Positions 48,056-56,673 of a DNA stretch of 64,000 nt are shown here, piece after piece. Numbering within the stretch: position 1 is the first letter of the stretch; the number at the start of each line of letters is the position of its first letter. The notes beneath the pieces are model-generated. The model did not search any database. It saw only the letters and a list, made by a program, of their open reading frames with translations, and was not told the origin of the DNA. This stretch comes from Rathayibacter sp. VKM Ac-2760 (lineage in GTDB: Bacteria > Actinomycetota > Actinomycetes > Actinomycetales > Microbacteriaceae), in contig NZ_CP047173.1 of the NCBI RefSeq assembly GCF_009834185.1, forward strand, positions 1,426,001-1,490,000. Direction: 5' to 3'. Both the position numbers and the translations under genes were made by a program.

Positions 48056-50320
48056 TTGGAAGGTCCTGAAATCACATTCGCCGAAGCCGTTCTCGACAAC
48101 GGCTCGTACGGCACCCGCACCGTCCGCTTCGAGACCGGCCGCCTCGCGCAGCAGGCTCAGGGCGCGGTCGCCGCGTACCTCGACGAGGACACCATGCTCC
48201 TCTCCGCCACCTCGGCGTCGAAGAACCCGAAGGACAACTTCGACTTCTTCCCGCTGACCGTCGACGTCGAGGAGCGCTCCTACGCCGCCGGCAAGATCCC
48301 CGGCTCGTTCTTCCGCCGCGAGGGCCGCCCCTCCACCGAGGCGATCCTGGTCTGCCGTCTGATCGACCGGCCGCTGCGCCCCTCGTTCGTCGAGGGCCTG
48401 CGCAACGAGGTCCAGATCGTCATCACGGTCCTCAGCATCGCGCCCGACGAGTTCTACGACGCCCTCGCGATCAACGCCGCGAGCGCCTCGACCCAGATCT
48501 CCGGCCTGCCCTTCTCGGGCCCGGTCGCCGGCGTGCGCCTCGCGCTCATGTCCGACGGCTCCGGCGCCGACCAGTGGGTCGCCTTCCCGAAGGCCTCGCA
48601 GCTCGAGAACGCCGTCTTCGACCTCACCGTCGCGGGCCGCGTCGTCACCAACGAGGACGGCTCCTCGGACGTCGCCATCATGATGGTCGAGGCCGAGGCC
48701 ACCGACGTCTCGTGGAACCTCATCAAGGCGGGCGCCACCAAGCCCGACGAGGCCGTTGTCGCCCAGGGCCTCGAAGCCGCCAAGCCCTTCCTCCGCGCGC
48801 TCGTCGAGGCGCAGTCGAAGCTGGCCGCCGAGACCGCGAAGCCCGTCAAGGACTACCCGGTCTTCCTGCCCTACGCGCAGGAGACCTACGACAACGTCGC
48901 CGAGCTCAGCTACGACGAGCTCGTCCGCGTCTACCAGATCGCCGACAAGGTCGAGCGTCAGGACGCCGACGACGCCCTCAAGGCGAAGGTCAAGGAGCAG
49001 ATCGCCGAGCGCATCGCGTCCGGTCAGCTCTCCGCCGAGGCCTACTCGCAGGTCGGCGCCGCGTACAAGTCCGTCACGAAGGTGGTCGTCCGCGGCCGCA
49101 TCCTCCGCGACGGCGTCCGCATCGACGGTCGCGGCCTGGCCGACATCCGTCCGCTCGACGCCGAGGTGCAGGTCATCCCGCGCGTCCACGGCTCGGCGAT
49201 CTTCCAGCGCGGCGAGACCCAGATCCTGGGCGTCACCACGCTGAACATGCTCAAGATGGAGCAGCAGATCGACTCGCTGTCGCCCGTCACGAAGAAGCGC
49301 TACCTGCACCACTACAACTTCCCGCCCTACTCGACCGGTGAGACCGGCCGCGTCGGGTCGCCGAAGCGTCGCGAGATCGGGCACGGCTTCCTCGCCGAGC
49401 GCGCCCTCGTGCCGGTGCTGCCGAGCCGCGAGGAGTTCCCCTACGCGATCCGCCAGGTGTCCGAGGCGCTCAGCTCCAACGGCTCCACCTCGATGGGCTC
49501 CGTCTGCGCGTCGACCCTGTCGCTCCTCAACGCCGGTGTGCCGCTGCGCGCCCCGGTCGCGGGCATCGCGATGGGCCTCGTCTCCGACGTGGTCGACGGT
49601 CACACCCGCTACGCGGCGCTGACCGACATCCTGGGCGCCGAGGACGCGCTCGGCGACATGGACTTCAAGGTCGCCGGCACCTCCGAGTACGTCACGGCCA
49701 TCCAGCTCGACACGAAGCTCGACGGCATCCCGTCGTCGGTCCTCGACGCCGCGCTCAAGCAGGCCAAGGACGCCCGCACCACGATCCTCGCGGTGCTCAC
49801 GGCGGCCATCGACCAGCCCGACGAGATGGCCCCGACCGCGCCCCGCGTGATCTCGGTCCAGATCCCCGTCGACAAGATCGGCGAGCTGATCGGCCCCAAG
49901 GGCAAGACGATCAACGCGATCCAGGACGAGACCGGCGCCGACATCTCCATCGAGGAGGACGGCACCGTCTACATCGGCGCCGTCGACGGACCGTCGGCCG
50001 AGGCCGCCCGCGCTCAGGTCAACGCCATCGCGAACCCGACCAACCCCGAGGTCGGCGAGCAGTTCCTCGGAACCGTCGTCAAGATCGCGACCTTCGGTGC
50101 GTTCGTCTCGCTCCTCCCCGGCAAGGACGGCCTGCTGCACATCAGCGAGGTCCGCAAGCTCGCCGGTGGCAAGCGTGTCGAGAACGTCGAGGACGTCCTC
50201 GGAGTCGGCCAGAAGCTGCTCGTCTCGATCACCAAGATCGACGACCGCGGCAAGCTGTCCCTCGCGCCCGTCGTGGCCGAGGACGCCGAGGCGCCCGTCG
50301 AGGTCCCCGCCGAGAGCTGA
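48056..50320 (+). CDS. pnp: Polyribonucleotide nucleotidyltransferase (PNPase)
   Basis: A 754-residue phosphorolytic 3'-5' exoribonuclease. Two RNase PH domains (the second has VHGSAIFQRGETQILGVTTL, GSVCASTLSLLNAGVPLRAP and GAEDALGDMDFKVAGT) are followed by a KH domain (IGPKGKTINAIQDETGADIS) and an S1 domain (TFGAFVSLLPGKDGLLHISE). It starts at a TTG with AAGGAG 9 nt upstream and the usual actinobacterial N-terminus EGPEITFAEAVLDNG. It acts in mRNA decay, probably with the RNase J encoded at the end of the window. Confidence 0.97.
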   Translation: MEGPEITFAEAVLDNGSYGTRTVRFETGRLAQQAQGAVAAYLDEDTMLLSATSASKNPKDNFDFFPLTVDVEERSYAAGKIPGSFFRREGRPSTEAILVCRLIDRPLRPSFVEGLRNEVQIVITVLSIAPDEFYDALAINAASASTQISGLPFSGPVAGVRLALMSDGSGADQWVAFPKASQLENAVFDLTVAGRVVTNEDGSSDVAIMMVEAEATDVSWNLIKAGATKPDEAVVAQGLEAAKPFLRALVEAQSKLAAETAKPVKDYPVFLPYAQETYDNVAELSYDELVRVYQIADKVERQDADDALKAKVKEQIAERIASGQLSAEAYSQVGAAYKSVTKVVVRGRILRDGVRIDGRGLADIRPLDAEVQVIPRVHGSAIFQRGETQILGVTTLNMLKMEQQIDSLSPVTKKRYLHHYNFPPYSTGETGRVGSPKRREIGHGFLAERALVPVLPSREEFPYAIRQVSEALSSNGSTSMGSVCASTLSLLNAGVPLRAPVAGIAMGLVSDVVDGHTRYAALTDILGAEDALGDMDFKVAGTSEYVTAIQLDTKLDGIPSSVLDAALKQAKDARTTILAVLTAAIDQPDEMAPTAPRVISVQIPVDKIGELIGPKGKTINAIQDETGADISIEEDGTVYIGAVDGPSAEAARAQVNAIANPTNPEVGEQFLGTVVKIATFGAFVSLLPGKDGLLHISEVRKLAGGKRVENVEDVLGVGQKLLVSITKIDDRGKLSLAPVVAEDAEAPVEVPAES

Positions 50321-50329
50321 TCCCTCTCG

Positions 50330-50378
50330 CGAACGACGACGCCCGTCCCACTTCGGTGGGGCGGGCGTCCGTCGTTCG
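50330..50378 (+). terminator. Strong hairpin terminator of pnp
   Basis: A stem of about 22 bp (CGAACGACGACGCCCGTCCC pairs, with few mismatches, with GGGGCGGGCGTCCGTCGTTCG) is closed by a TTCG tetraloop, 10 nt after the pnp stop. Confidence 0.75.
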
Positions 50379-50430
50379 TGGGGTACGGTGGCGGGACCGT
50401 GCCGTCGCACCGCCCCGACCGGAGGACCCC

Positions 50431-51390
50431 GTGACCGACTCGACGCCCCCGGCCCTCGCGCCGGAGACGCCCCTTCCGCCCCGCCTCCTCGGAGCCACCG
50501 GTCTGCCCGTGCACCCGGTCGCCCTCGACGGCTCCGTCTTCGGCTGGGCCGCGAGCATCGACGAGACCACCGAGGTGCTCGACGCGTTCGCCGAGCTCGG
50601 CGGAACCCTGATCTCGACCGCCGACCACTACGCCACCGGGCGCAGCGAGTACATGATCGGCCGTTGGCTCGAGCAGACCGGCCGGCGCGAGGAGCTGCTC
50701 GTCGCGACCAAGGTCGGCCGCCACCCCGACGCCCCGGGCCTCGCCGCGGAGGACGTGCGGATCGCGATCGAGGGCTGCCTCGAGCGGCTCGGCACCCGCA
50801 TCGACCTGCTCTCCTTCGACAGCGAGGACCCCGAGGTCCCGATCGCCGAGAGCCTCGCCGCCGTCGCCCCCTTCCTCGAGAACGGCTCCGTCGGCGCGCT
50901 CGGCGCGGCGCACTTCAGCGGTGCCGCCCTCGCCGAGGCGGCCGAGGTGTCCCGCGAGCTCGGCCTGCCCGGCTTCACCGCGGTGGTCGCCGAGTACAAC
51001 CTGATGGAGCGCAAGCACTACGAGGCCGACGTCGCCCCCGAGGTCGTGCGGCAGGGTCTCGGCACGCTCGCCCGCCTGCCGCTCGCCAGCGGCTACCTCA
51101 CCGGGCAGCTGCGCCACCGCTCGGACGAGCCGGAGTCGGTGATGTTCGAGGCCGGTCTCGACTACGTCGGCCGGCACGGCAACAGGGTGCTCGCGGCGCT
51201 CGACGAGGTGGCGCAGGCGCACGGCAGCAACGTGGGGACCGTCGCTCTCGCCTGGGTGCTCGCGCACCAGGAGGTGTCGGCCGTGACCGCTCGGGCCCGC
51301 TCGGCGGACGAGCTCGCGTCGATCTTCGGCGCCGCGACCCTGCCCATCACCCGCAGCGAGATCTCCCAGCTCGACCGCGCCTCCGCCTGA
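50431..51390 (+). CDS. Aldo/keto reductase-fold protein with altered catalytic residues
   Basis: A 319-residue TIM-barrel protein of the aldo/keto reductase family with a GTG start and GGAGG site. The barrel is complete (LISTADHYATGRSEYMIGRW, LLVATKVGRHP, GCLERLGTRIDLLSFDSEDP, LAWVLAHQEV). Of the usual Asp-Tyr-Lys-His set, Tyr (HYATG) and Lys (TKVG) remain. The Asp position reads Ser (ISTA instead of FDTA), and the His position reads Asp in DLLSFDSEDP. The protein may still bind NADPH but is unlikely to be a standard reductase. Confidence 0.85.
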   Translation: MTDSTPPALAPETPLPPRLLGATGLPVHPVALDGSVFGWAASIDETTEVLDAFAELGGTLISTADHYATGRSEYMIGRWLEQTGRREELLVATKVGRHPDAPGLAAEDVRIAIEGCLERLGTRIDLLSFDSEDPEVPIAESLAAVAPFLENGSVGALGAAHFSGAALAEAAEVSRELGLPGFTAVVAEYNLMERKHYEADVAPEVVRQGLGTLARLPLASGYLTGQLRHRSDEPESVMFEAGLDYVGRHGNRVLAALDEVAQAHGSNVGTVALAWVLAHQEVSAVTARARSADELASIFGAATLPITRSEISQLDRASA

Positions 51391-51406
51391 GCCGCCCGCC
51401 GAGCCG

Positions 51407-53134
51407 TCAGCGGCGGAGGATGCGCGCCTCCCACGGCCCGAGCGTCGACCCGGTCGCGCCCGCGACGTTGCCGAGCACCGTCTCCGCGCCCGCCCACTCC
51501 TCGAGCAGCGCGACCTCGAGCGGCTCTCCCGAGACGTTGCCGACCACGAGCAGCTCGCTCGCGCCCGTGCGGGTGAAGGCGAACAGCGTCGGGTGCTCGG
51601 CCTCGAGCAGCGCGAAGCGCCCCAGCTGCACGGTCTCGTCCTCGTGGCGCAGCGCGATCAGCGCGCGGTAGTACTCGAAGACCGAGCGTTCCGCCGCGCG
51701 ATCGGCGGCGACGTTCACCTGGGTGGAGTTCGGATTGACCGGGATCCACGGCTCGCCCGTCGTGAAGCCGGCCTGCGGTCCGCCGTCCCACTGGACCGGC
51801 GTGCGGGCGTTGTCGCGGCTCTGCGCCCGCAGCCCCGCGAGCACCGCCTCCGGCTCCTCGCCGCGCTCCTCGACGGCCTCGGCGTAGTAGTTCAGCGACT
51901 CGACGTCGCGGAAGTCCTCGATTCCGGCGAAGGGCACGTTGGTCATGCCGATCTCGTCGCCCTGGTAGATGTACGGCGTGCCGCGCTGCAGGTGCAGCAG
52001 CGTCGCCCAGAGCGTGGCCGACTCGTAGCGCCACGCGCCGTCGTCGCCGAAGCGAGAGACCAGCCGGGGCTGGTCGTGGTTGCCGAGGTAGAGGCTGTTC
52101 CAGCCGCGCTCCGCCAGCCCGTCCTGCCAGCGGGCGAGGTTGGCCTTGAGGGCGACGAGATCGAGCGGCACCGGGTGGAACTTGTCGACGCCGTGGTCGA
52201 TGCCGACGTGCTCGAACTGGAAGACCATGTCGAGCTCGCGCCGCTCGGGGTCGGTGACGAGCACCGCCTCCTCCAGCGTGACGCCCGGCATCTCGCCGAC
52301 GGTCATCAGGGCGGCGTCGCGGCCGGCGAACACGGCCTCGTTCATCTCGCGGAGGTACTCGTGCAGACGAGGGCCGACGCCGCCGACGATGCCGGAGCCG
52401 CCGCCCGGCCCGTCGATCGCGTCGACGTCCTTCGAGACGAGGTTGATGACGTCCATCCGGAAGCCGTCGACCCCGCGGTCGAGCCACCAGTTCATCATCG
52501 CGTGCACCGCGTGCCGGACCTCCGGGTTCTCCCAGTTGAGGTCGGGCTGCTGCACCGCGAACAGGTGCAGGAAGTACTCGTCGGTCGCGGTATCGAGCGT
52601 CCACGCGGGGCCGGAGAAGTAGGAGCGCCAGCCGTTGGGCTCGGCGACGTCCAGACCCGCGTCCGCAGTCGCCTCGAGCTCGGCGTCCGGCGCGAGCGGC
52701 TCCTCCGCCGCGGCGCTGCGCCCGCGCCGCCACCAGTACCAGTCGCGCTTGGCGTCCTCCTGCGAGGAGCGCGACTCCACGAACCAGGCGTGCTCGTCGC
52801 TGGTGTGGTTGACCACCAGGTCCATCACCAGCTTGATCCCGCGCTCGTGCGCCTCGGCGAGCAGCAGGTCGAACTCCTCGAGCGTGCCGAAGAGCGGATC
52901 GATGTCCTGGTAGTCCGAGATGTCGTAGCCGTTGTCGTGCTGGGGCGAGGGGTAGACCGGCGACAGCCAGACGACGTCGACCCCGAGGTCGGCGAGGTGG
53001 CCGAGACGCGCGCGGATGCCGCCGAGATCGCCGATGCCGTCGCCGTTCGAGTCGGCGAACGAGCGGGGGTAGATCTGGTAGACGACCGCGCTCGTCCACC
53101 ATGGTGTCGCGGGGGTCGGGGTGAGGGGCTCCAT
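51407..53134 (-). CDS. GH13 alpha-glucosidase (oligo-1,6-glucosidase type)
   Basis: A 575-residue glycoside hydrolase family 13 enzyme. The nucleophile Asp 228 (GFRMDVINL), acid/base Glu 281 (VGEMPG) and stabiliser Asp 354 (LGNHDQPR) are all present, and VVYQIYPRSFADSNGDGIGD is the opening signature of alpha-glucosidases. It probably cleaves alpha-1,6 or alpha-1,4 glucosides from the non-reducing end in the cytoplasm. The B domain has an Ala/Glu-rich insertion (about 138-168) not usual in the family. A TAGATT box 6 nt upstream suggests a leaderless mRNA. Confidence 0.93.
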   Translation of the reverse strand: MEPLTPTPATPWWTSAVVYQIYPRSFADSNGDGIGDLGGIRARLGHLADLGVDVVWLSPVYPSPQHDNGYDISDYQDIDPLFGTLEEFDLLLAEAHERGIKLVMDLVVNHTSDEHAWFVESRSSQEDAKRDWYWWRRGRSAAAEEPLAPDAELEATADAGLDVAEPNGWRSYFSGPAWTLDTATDEYFLHLFAVQQPDLNWENPEVRHAVHAMMNWWLDRGVDGFRMDVINLVSKDVDAIDGPGGGSGIVGGVGPRLHEYLREMNEAVFAGRDAALMTVGEMPGVTLEEAVLVTDPERRELDMVFQFEHVGIDHGVDKFHPVPLDLVALKANLARWQDGLAERGWNSLYLGNHDQPRLVSRFGDDGAWRYESATLWATLLHLQRGTPYIYQGDEIGMTNVPFAGIEDFRDVESLNYYAEAVEERGEEPEAVLAGLRAQSRDNARTPVQWDGGPQAGFTTGEPWIPVNPNSTQVNVAADRAAERSVFEYYRALIALRHEDETVQLGRFALLEAEHPTLFAFTRTGASELLVVGNVSGEPLEVALLEEWAGAETVLGNVAGATGSTLGPWEARILRR

Positions 53135-53140
53135 GGCCCG

Positions 53141-53146
53141 AATCTA
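53141..53146 (-). promoter_or_regulatory. -10 box of the GH13 gene
   Basis: TAGATT on the minus strand, 6 nt before the ATG at 53134. Confidence 0.55.
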
Positions 53147-53276
53147 GCCGTCGCCACCGACACTCGCGCCCCCGCCGCACCGGCGTCGGCGACGCCCGCG
53201 GAGGGCCGGGGGAACGCCGTGTAACGATCCGGTTAAGCGTTCCCGACCGCTCGGCAGGGCGTTCCGCGCGCTCGGA

Positions 53277-53282
53277 TACTCT
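53277..53282 (+). promoter_or_regulatory. -10 box of the AKR-like gene at 53323
   Basis: TACTCT, about 40 nt before the GTG. A GGGGGAG ribosome site lies between. Confidence 0.4.
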
Positions 53283-53322
53283 CGGTCCTGGCGGACCCGG
53301 ACCGCCGCGGGGGAGTGGGCGA

Positions 53323-54333
53323 GTGGCGAGGCTGAAGACCGGTTCGGCCGTGCGGACGATACGCGGCACCGCCCCGATCCCGCCGCTCGAGGACACCCGT
53401 CCCGTCGTCGCTCCCGCCGCGCTGAAGCGCCGACTCGGCGACACCGCGCAGTCGCTCTTCCCGCTCGTCTTCGACGCCGCCGCGCTCGGTCGCCGGGGAG
53501 CGGGCGGCCGCGCATCCGACGGCCCCGATCTGCTCGAGCGCTTCGCCGCCCGGGGCGGCGACGCCGTCGTCGTCACCGACGGCACCGGCTCCGCCGAGGG
53601 GGAGGAGCGGGTCGGCGGCTGGCTCGCCGGCGACCGCGACCGCTTCCTGCTGCTCGGCCGCGTCGGCGCGTCCGCCGAGGCGGTCGCCACCCCGCGCGCC
53701 CTGGTGGCGCGGGTCGAGGAGTCGCTGCGGCGCCTGCGCACCGATCGCCTCGACGTCCTGGCGGTCCGCCCGGACGGCGCCGGCCGCCTCGACGAGGTGC
53801 TCAGCGCCGTCGAGGTGCTGCTCGCCCGCGGTCTCGTCCGCACGGCCGTCGCGTCGGGCTTCGCCGCGGAGGAGCTCTTCGAGGCCCGCGTCCTCGCCGG
53901 GCACGGCCACCCGCGCTTCGCCGCCGTCGAACTGCCCTACAGCCTGCTCGACGCCGCGGACGCGGAGGGCGACCTCGGCCTCGTCGCGGCCGGCCAGGGG
54001 CTCTCGCTGCTCTCGACCGTGCCGCTCGCCCACGGCTTCCTGCACGGCGTCGAGCGCGGCCGCCGGCAGCTCTCCCGCCTGCCGGACGGCGCCCTCGCCG
54101 CCGCGCACCTCGGCCGACGCGGCCGCCGCGTGCTCACGGCCCTCGATGCGATCGGCGCCGAGCTCACCGCCGCTCCCGCCGCCGTCGCGCTGGCCTGGCT
54201 GCTCGCCCGCCCCGGAGTGGCGGCGGCCGTGGTCGCGCCGCGCTCGCCGTCCGACGTCGACGCGCTCGTCCGGGCCGTCTCGCTCGAGCTCGACGAGGGT
54301 CACCTCGCCGCCCTGGAGCGCGCCCGCCGCTGA
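53323..54333 (+). CDS. Degenerate aldo/keto reductase-like protein
   Basis: A 336-residue protein whose C-terminal half reads like the aldo/keto reductase barrel (RLRTDRLDVLAVRPDGAGRL, LVRTAVASGFAAEELFEARV, VALAWLLARPGVAAAVVAPR). None of the catalytic tetrad positions keeps its residue: the Tyr region reads VVTDGTGSAEGEERVGGWL and the Lys strand LLLGRVGAS. The N-terminal 60 residues are Pro/Arg rich. It is probably a non-enzymatic paralogue of the protein encoded at 50431, from which it is separated by a GH13 gene. It could be a binding or regulatory subunit; no role is known. Confidence 0.7.
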   Translation: MARLKTGSAVRTIRGTAPIPPLEDTRPVVAPAALKRRLGDTAQSLFPLVFDAAALGRRGAGGRASDGPDLLERFAARGGDAVVVTDGTGSAEGEERVGGWLAGDRDRFLLLGRVGASAEAVATPRALVARVEESLRRLRTDRLDVLAVRPDGAGRLDEVLSAVEVLLARGLVRTAVASGFAAEELFEARVLAGHGHPRFAAVELPYSLLDAADAEGDLGLVAAGQGLSLLSTVPLAHGFLHGVERGRRQLSRLPDGALAAAHLGRRGRRVLTALDAIGAELTAAPAAVALAWLLARPGVAAAVVAPRSPSDVDALVRAVSLELDEGHLAALERARR

Positions 54334-54367
54334 CGCGTCGCACAGCCGTCCCGGGGAGCGCGTGGCC

Positions 54368-54373
54368 TAGGCT
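54368..54373 (+). promoter_or_regulatory. -10 box of the M16 peptidase gene
   Basis: TAGGCT, 7 nt before the ATG at 54381. Confidence 0.6.
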
Positions 54374-54380
54374 GTGCCGG

Positions 54381-55778
54381 ATGAACCACGGTGTCGCCTT
54401 CCCTCTCGAACAGCCGGAGACGACGATCGGAGCCGCCGGCGGCTCGCTGGTCCGCCGGTCGGTCCTCCCCAGCGGTGTCCGCATCCTCAGCGAGGCGATG
54501 CCTGGAGCGCGCAGCGCCACCATCGGATTCTGGGTCGCGGCGGGCTCGCGCGACGAGGCGCCCGCCCTCCCCGCGGCCGACGGGCACCCGGCCGTCCCCT
54601 CGAACTTCGGCTCGACTCACTTCCTCGAGCACCTGCTCTTCAAGGGCACGGGCACCCGGTCGGCGCTCGACATCGCCGTCGCGTTCGACTCCGTCGGCGG
54701 CGAGCACAACGCGCTGACCGCCAAGGAGTACACCTGCTACTACGCCAAGGTGCAGGACCGCGACCTGCCGATGGCGGTCGAGGTCATCGGCGACATGGTC
54801 ACCTCGAGCCTGCTCGACGCGGCCGAGTTCGAGACCGAGCGGGGCGTCATCCTCGAGGAGCTCGCGATGGCGGACGACGACCCGGCCGACGTCGCGAGCG
54901 AGCGGCTCTTCGAGGCCGTCTTCGGCGACCACCCGCTGGGCCGCCCGATCGGCGGCACCGCGGCGATCATCGGCGAGGCCACCCGCGACGCCGTCTGGGC
55001 GCACTACCGCGCCGCCTACCGTCCGCGCGACCTCGTCGTCACGGTCGCGGGAGCGGTCGATCACGAGGTGCTGGTCGCGCAGCTCGAGCGCGTCCTCGCG
55101 GCCGACGGCTGGGACCTCGGCACGCCGGCCGCTCCGGTCGCTCGACGGGTCGGCGGATCGGCCGCCTTCACCCGCGGCACGCCGCTCTCGCTCGTGCACC
55201 GTCCGACCGAGCAGGCGAACCTGCTGATCGGCTTCCCGGGCCTGGCCGCCGCGGACGAGCGCCGGATGACGATGGGCGTGCTCAACTCGATCCTCGGCGG
55301 CGGCATGTCCTCCCGCCTCTTCCAGGAGGTGCGGGAGAAGCGCGGCCTGGCCTACTCCGTCTACTCGTTCGCGCCGTCCTACTCCGACGCCGGGCTCTTC
55401 GGCCTCTACGCCGCCTGCACGCCGTCGAAGGCGGGCACCGTCGCCGAGCTCCTGCTGGCCGAGTTCACCCGGCTGGCCGAGCACGGCGTCACCGCCGACG
55501 AGCTGTCCCGCGCTCGCGGCCAGCTCTCCGGAGCGGCGGCGCTCGCCCTCGAGGACTCGGACACGCGGATGTCGCGGCTCGGCCGCTCCGAGCTGACCTT
55601 CGGCGAGTTCGTCGACCTCGACGAGAGCCTGCGCCGACTCGCGCTGGTCACCGCGGAGGACGTCCAGGCACTCGCGGCAGACTTGGCCCGGGGGCCGTCG
55701 TCGATCTCGGCCGTCGGGGCGGTCGACGAGTCGACCTTCGCCGGCATCGCCGAGATCGAGACCACTCCCGCGGCCTGA
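54381..55778 (+). CDS. M16 family processing peptidase
   Basis: A 465-residue insulinase-type zinc protease. The inverted zinc motif HFLEH is at 80-84 (GSTHFLEHLLFKGT) with the distal Glu near 160 in ERGVILEELAM. The second half (GGGMSSRLFQEVREKRGLAY, then SVYSF) holds the R/Y substrate-binding pair. Just before the zinc motif is a Pro/Ala-rich stretch (APALPAADGHPAVPSN) longer than in most homologues. In actinobacteria this gene usually follows pnp, as here with insertions. The substrates are not known. Confidence 0.93.
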   Translation: MNHGVAFPLEQPETTIGAAGGSLVRRSVLPSGVRILSEAMPGARSATIGFWVAAGSRDEAPALPAADGHPAVPSNFGSTHFLEHLLFKGTGTRSALDIAVAFDSVGGEHNALTAKEYTCYYAKVQDRDLPMAVEVIGDMVTSSLLDAAEFETERGVILEELAMADDDPADVASERLFEAVFGDHPLGRPIGGTAAIIGEATRDAVWAHYRAAYRPRDLVVTVAGAVDHEVLVAQLERVLAADGWDLGTPAAPVARRVGGSAAFTRGTPLSLVHRPTEQANLLIGFPGLAAADERRMTMGVLNSILGGGMSSRLFQEVREKRGLAYSVYSFAPSYSDAGLFGLYAACTPSKAGTVAELLLAEFTRLAEHGVTADELSRARGQLSGAAALALEDSDTRMSRLGRSELTFGEFVDLDESLRRLALVTAEDVQALAADLARGPSSISAVGAVDESTFAGIAEIETTPAA

Positions 55779-55829
55779 GCCGCACCACGAACGTCCGCGC
55801 ACCGTCGCGCCGCACCAGGGAGGACCTCC

Positions 55830-56432
55830 GTGTCCCACTACATCTATCTCGTCCGCCACGGCGAGCAGCAGGACGCCGAGCACGGCATGCCGGACGGGCC
55901 GCTGTCGGCCAGGGGCGAGCGCCAGGCCCGGCTCATCGCCGAGCGGCTCGGCGGCGTCCCCTTCACCGGCGCCTGGCACTCGCCGCTGCGCCGGGCGGAG
56001 GAGACGGCCGCGCGGTTCCGTGCGGTGCTGCCGGGGCTGTCGATCGAGCCGTCGTCCCTGCTGTTCGACTGCATCCCCTCCGGCCCGACGCCCGACATGC
56101 CCCGCGCCTTCGAGCCGTTCTTCGGCAGCGTCACCCCGGCCGAGATCGACGCCGGTCACGCGCAGATGCAGGACGCGGTGGCGGAGTTCCTCGCCCCCTC
56201 CCGCGAGGACCGCCACGACCTGCTGATCACCCACAACTTCGTCATCGGCTGGTTCGTCCGCCACGTCTTCGACGCACCGGACTGGCGCTGGCTCGGCGTC
56301 AACCAGGCCAACTGCGGCTTGACGATCATCCGCGTGCGCTCGCGGAAGCCCCCGGTGCTCGTCGTCCACAACGACCTCGCCCACCTCCCGGTCGAGCTGC
56401 GCACCGGCCTCCCCGAGGTCCAGCCGTACTGA
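55830..56432 (+). CDS. Histidine phosphatase family protein
   Basis: A 200-residue phosphoglycerate mutase-like phosphatase. The phospho-His motif is LVRHGEQQDA near residue 8. The second Arg is in WHSPLRRAEETA and the acid/His pair in HDLLITHNFVIGWFVRH. GTG start with GGGAGGA upstream. It acts as a small-molecule or protein phosphatase; the substrate is open. A family D repeat block follows. Confidence 0.9.
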   Translation: MSHYIYLVRHGEQQDAEHGMPDGPLSARGERQARLIAERLGGVPFTGAWHSPLRRAEETAARFRAVLPGLSIEPSSLLFDCIPSGPTPDMPRAFEPFFGSVTPAEIDAGHAQMQDAVAEFLAPSREDRHDLLITHNFVIGWFVRHVFDAPDWRWLGVNQANCGLTIIRVRSRKPPVLVVHNDLAHLPVELRTGLPEVQPY

Positions 56433-56483
56433 CGTCTCCCGGATGAGAACACCTCGTCCGAGTGGTGCGGCCCCGCTGCGGTC

Positions 56484-56642
56484 CCTGCTGATCGAGTAGC
56501 CCGCGGAGCGGGCGTATCGAGATCCACGTCCGCCGAAGTACTGGTGACAGCAGGTCTCGATACGCCCCTCCGGGGCTACTTGACCAGCAAGGGCGGCCCT
56601 CCCTGCTGATCGAGCAGCCCGCAGCGCGGGCGTATCGAGATC
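56484..56642. repeat. Family D repeats in direct and inverted order before dapB
   Basis: Three units lie in tandem: CTGCTGATCGAGTAGCCCGC ending GTATCGAGATC (56484-56524), an inverted GGTCTCGATACGCCCCTCC ending TGACCAGCA (56553-56589), and a direct CTGCTGATCGAGCAGCCCGC (56603-56642). The first two can pair into a long hairpin between the phosphatase and dapB. Confidence 0.75.
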
Positions 56643-56661
56643 CGCTGTCGGCCGCGGTCGT

Positions 56662-56667
56662 TAGGCT
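56662..56667 (+). promoter_or_regulatory. dapB: -10 box of dapB
   Basis: TAGGCT, 6 nt before the GTG at 56674. A leaderless mRNA is likely. Confidence 0.6.
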
Positions 56668-56673
56668 GGACGG

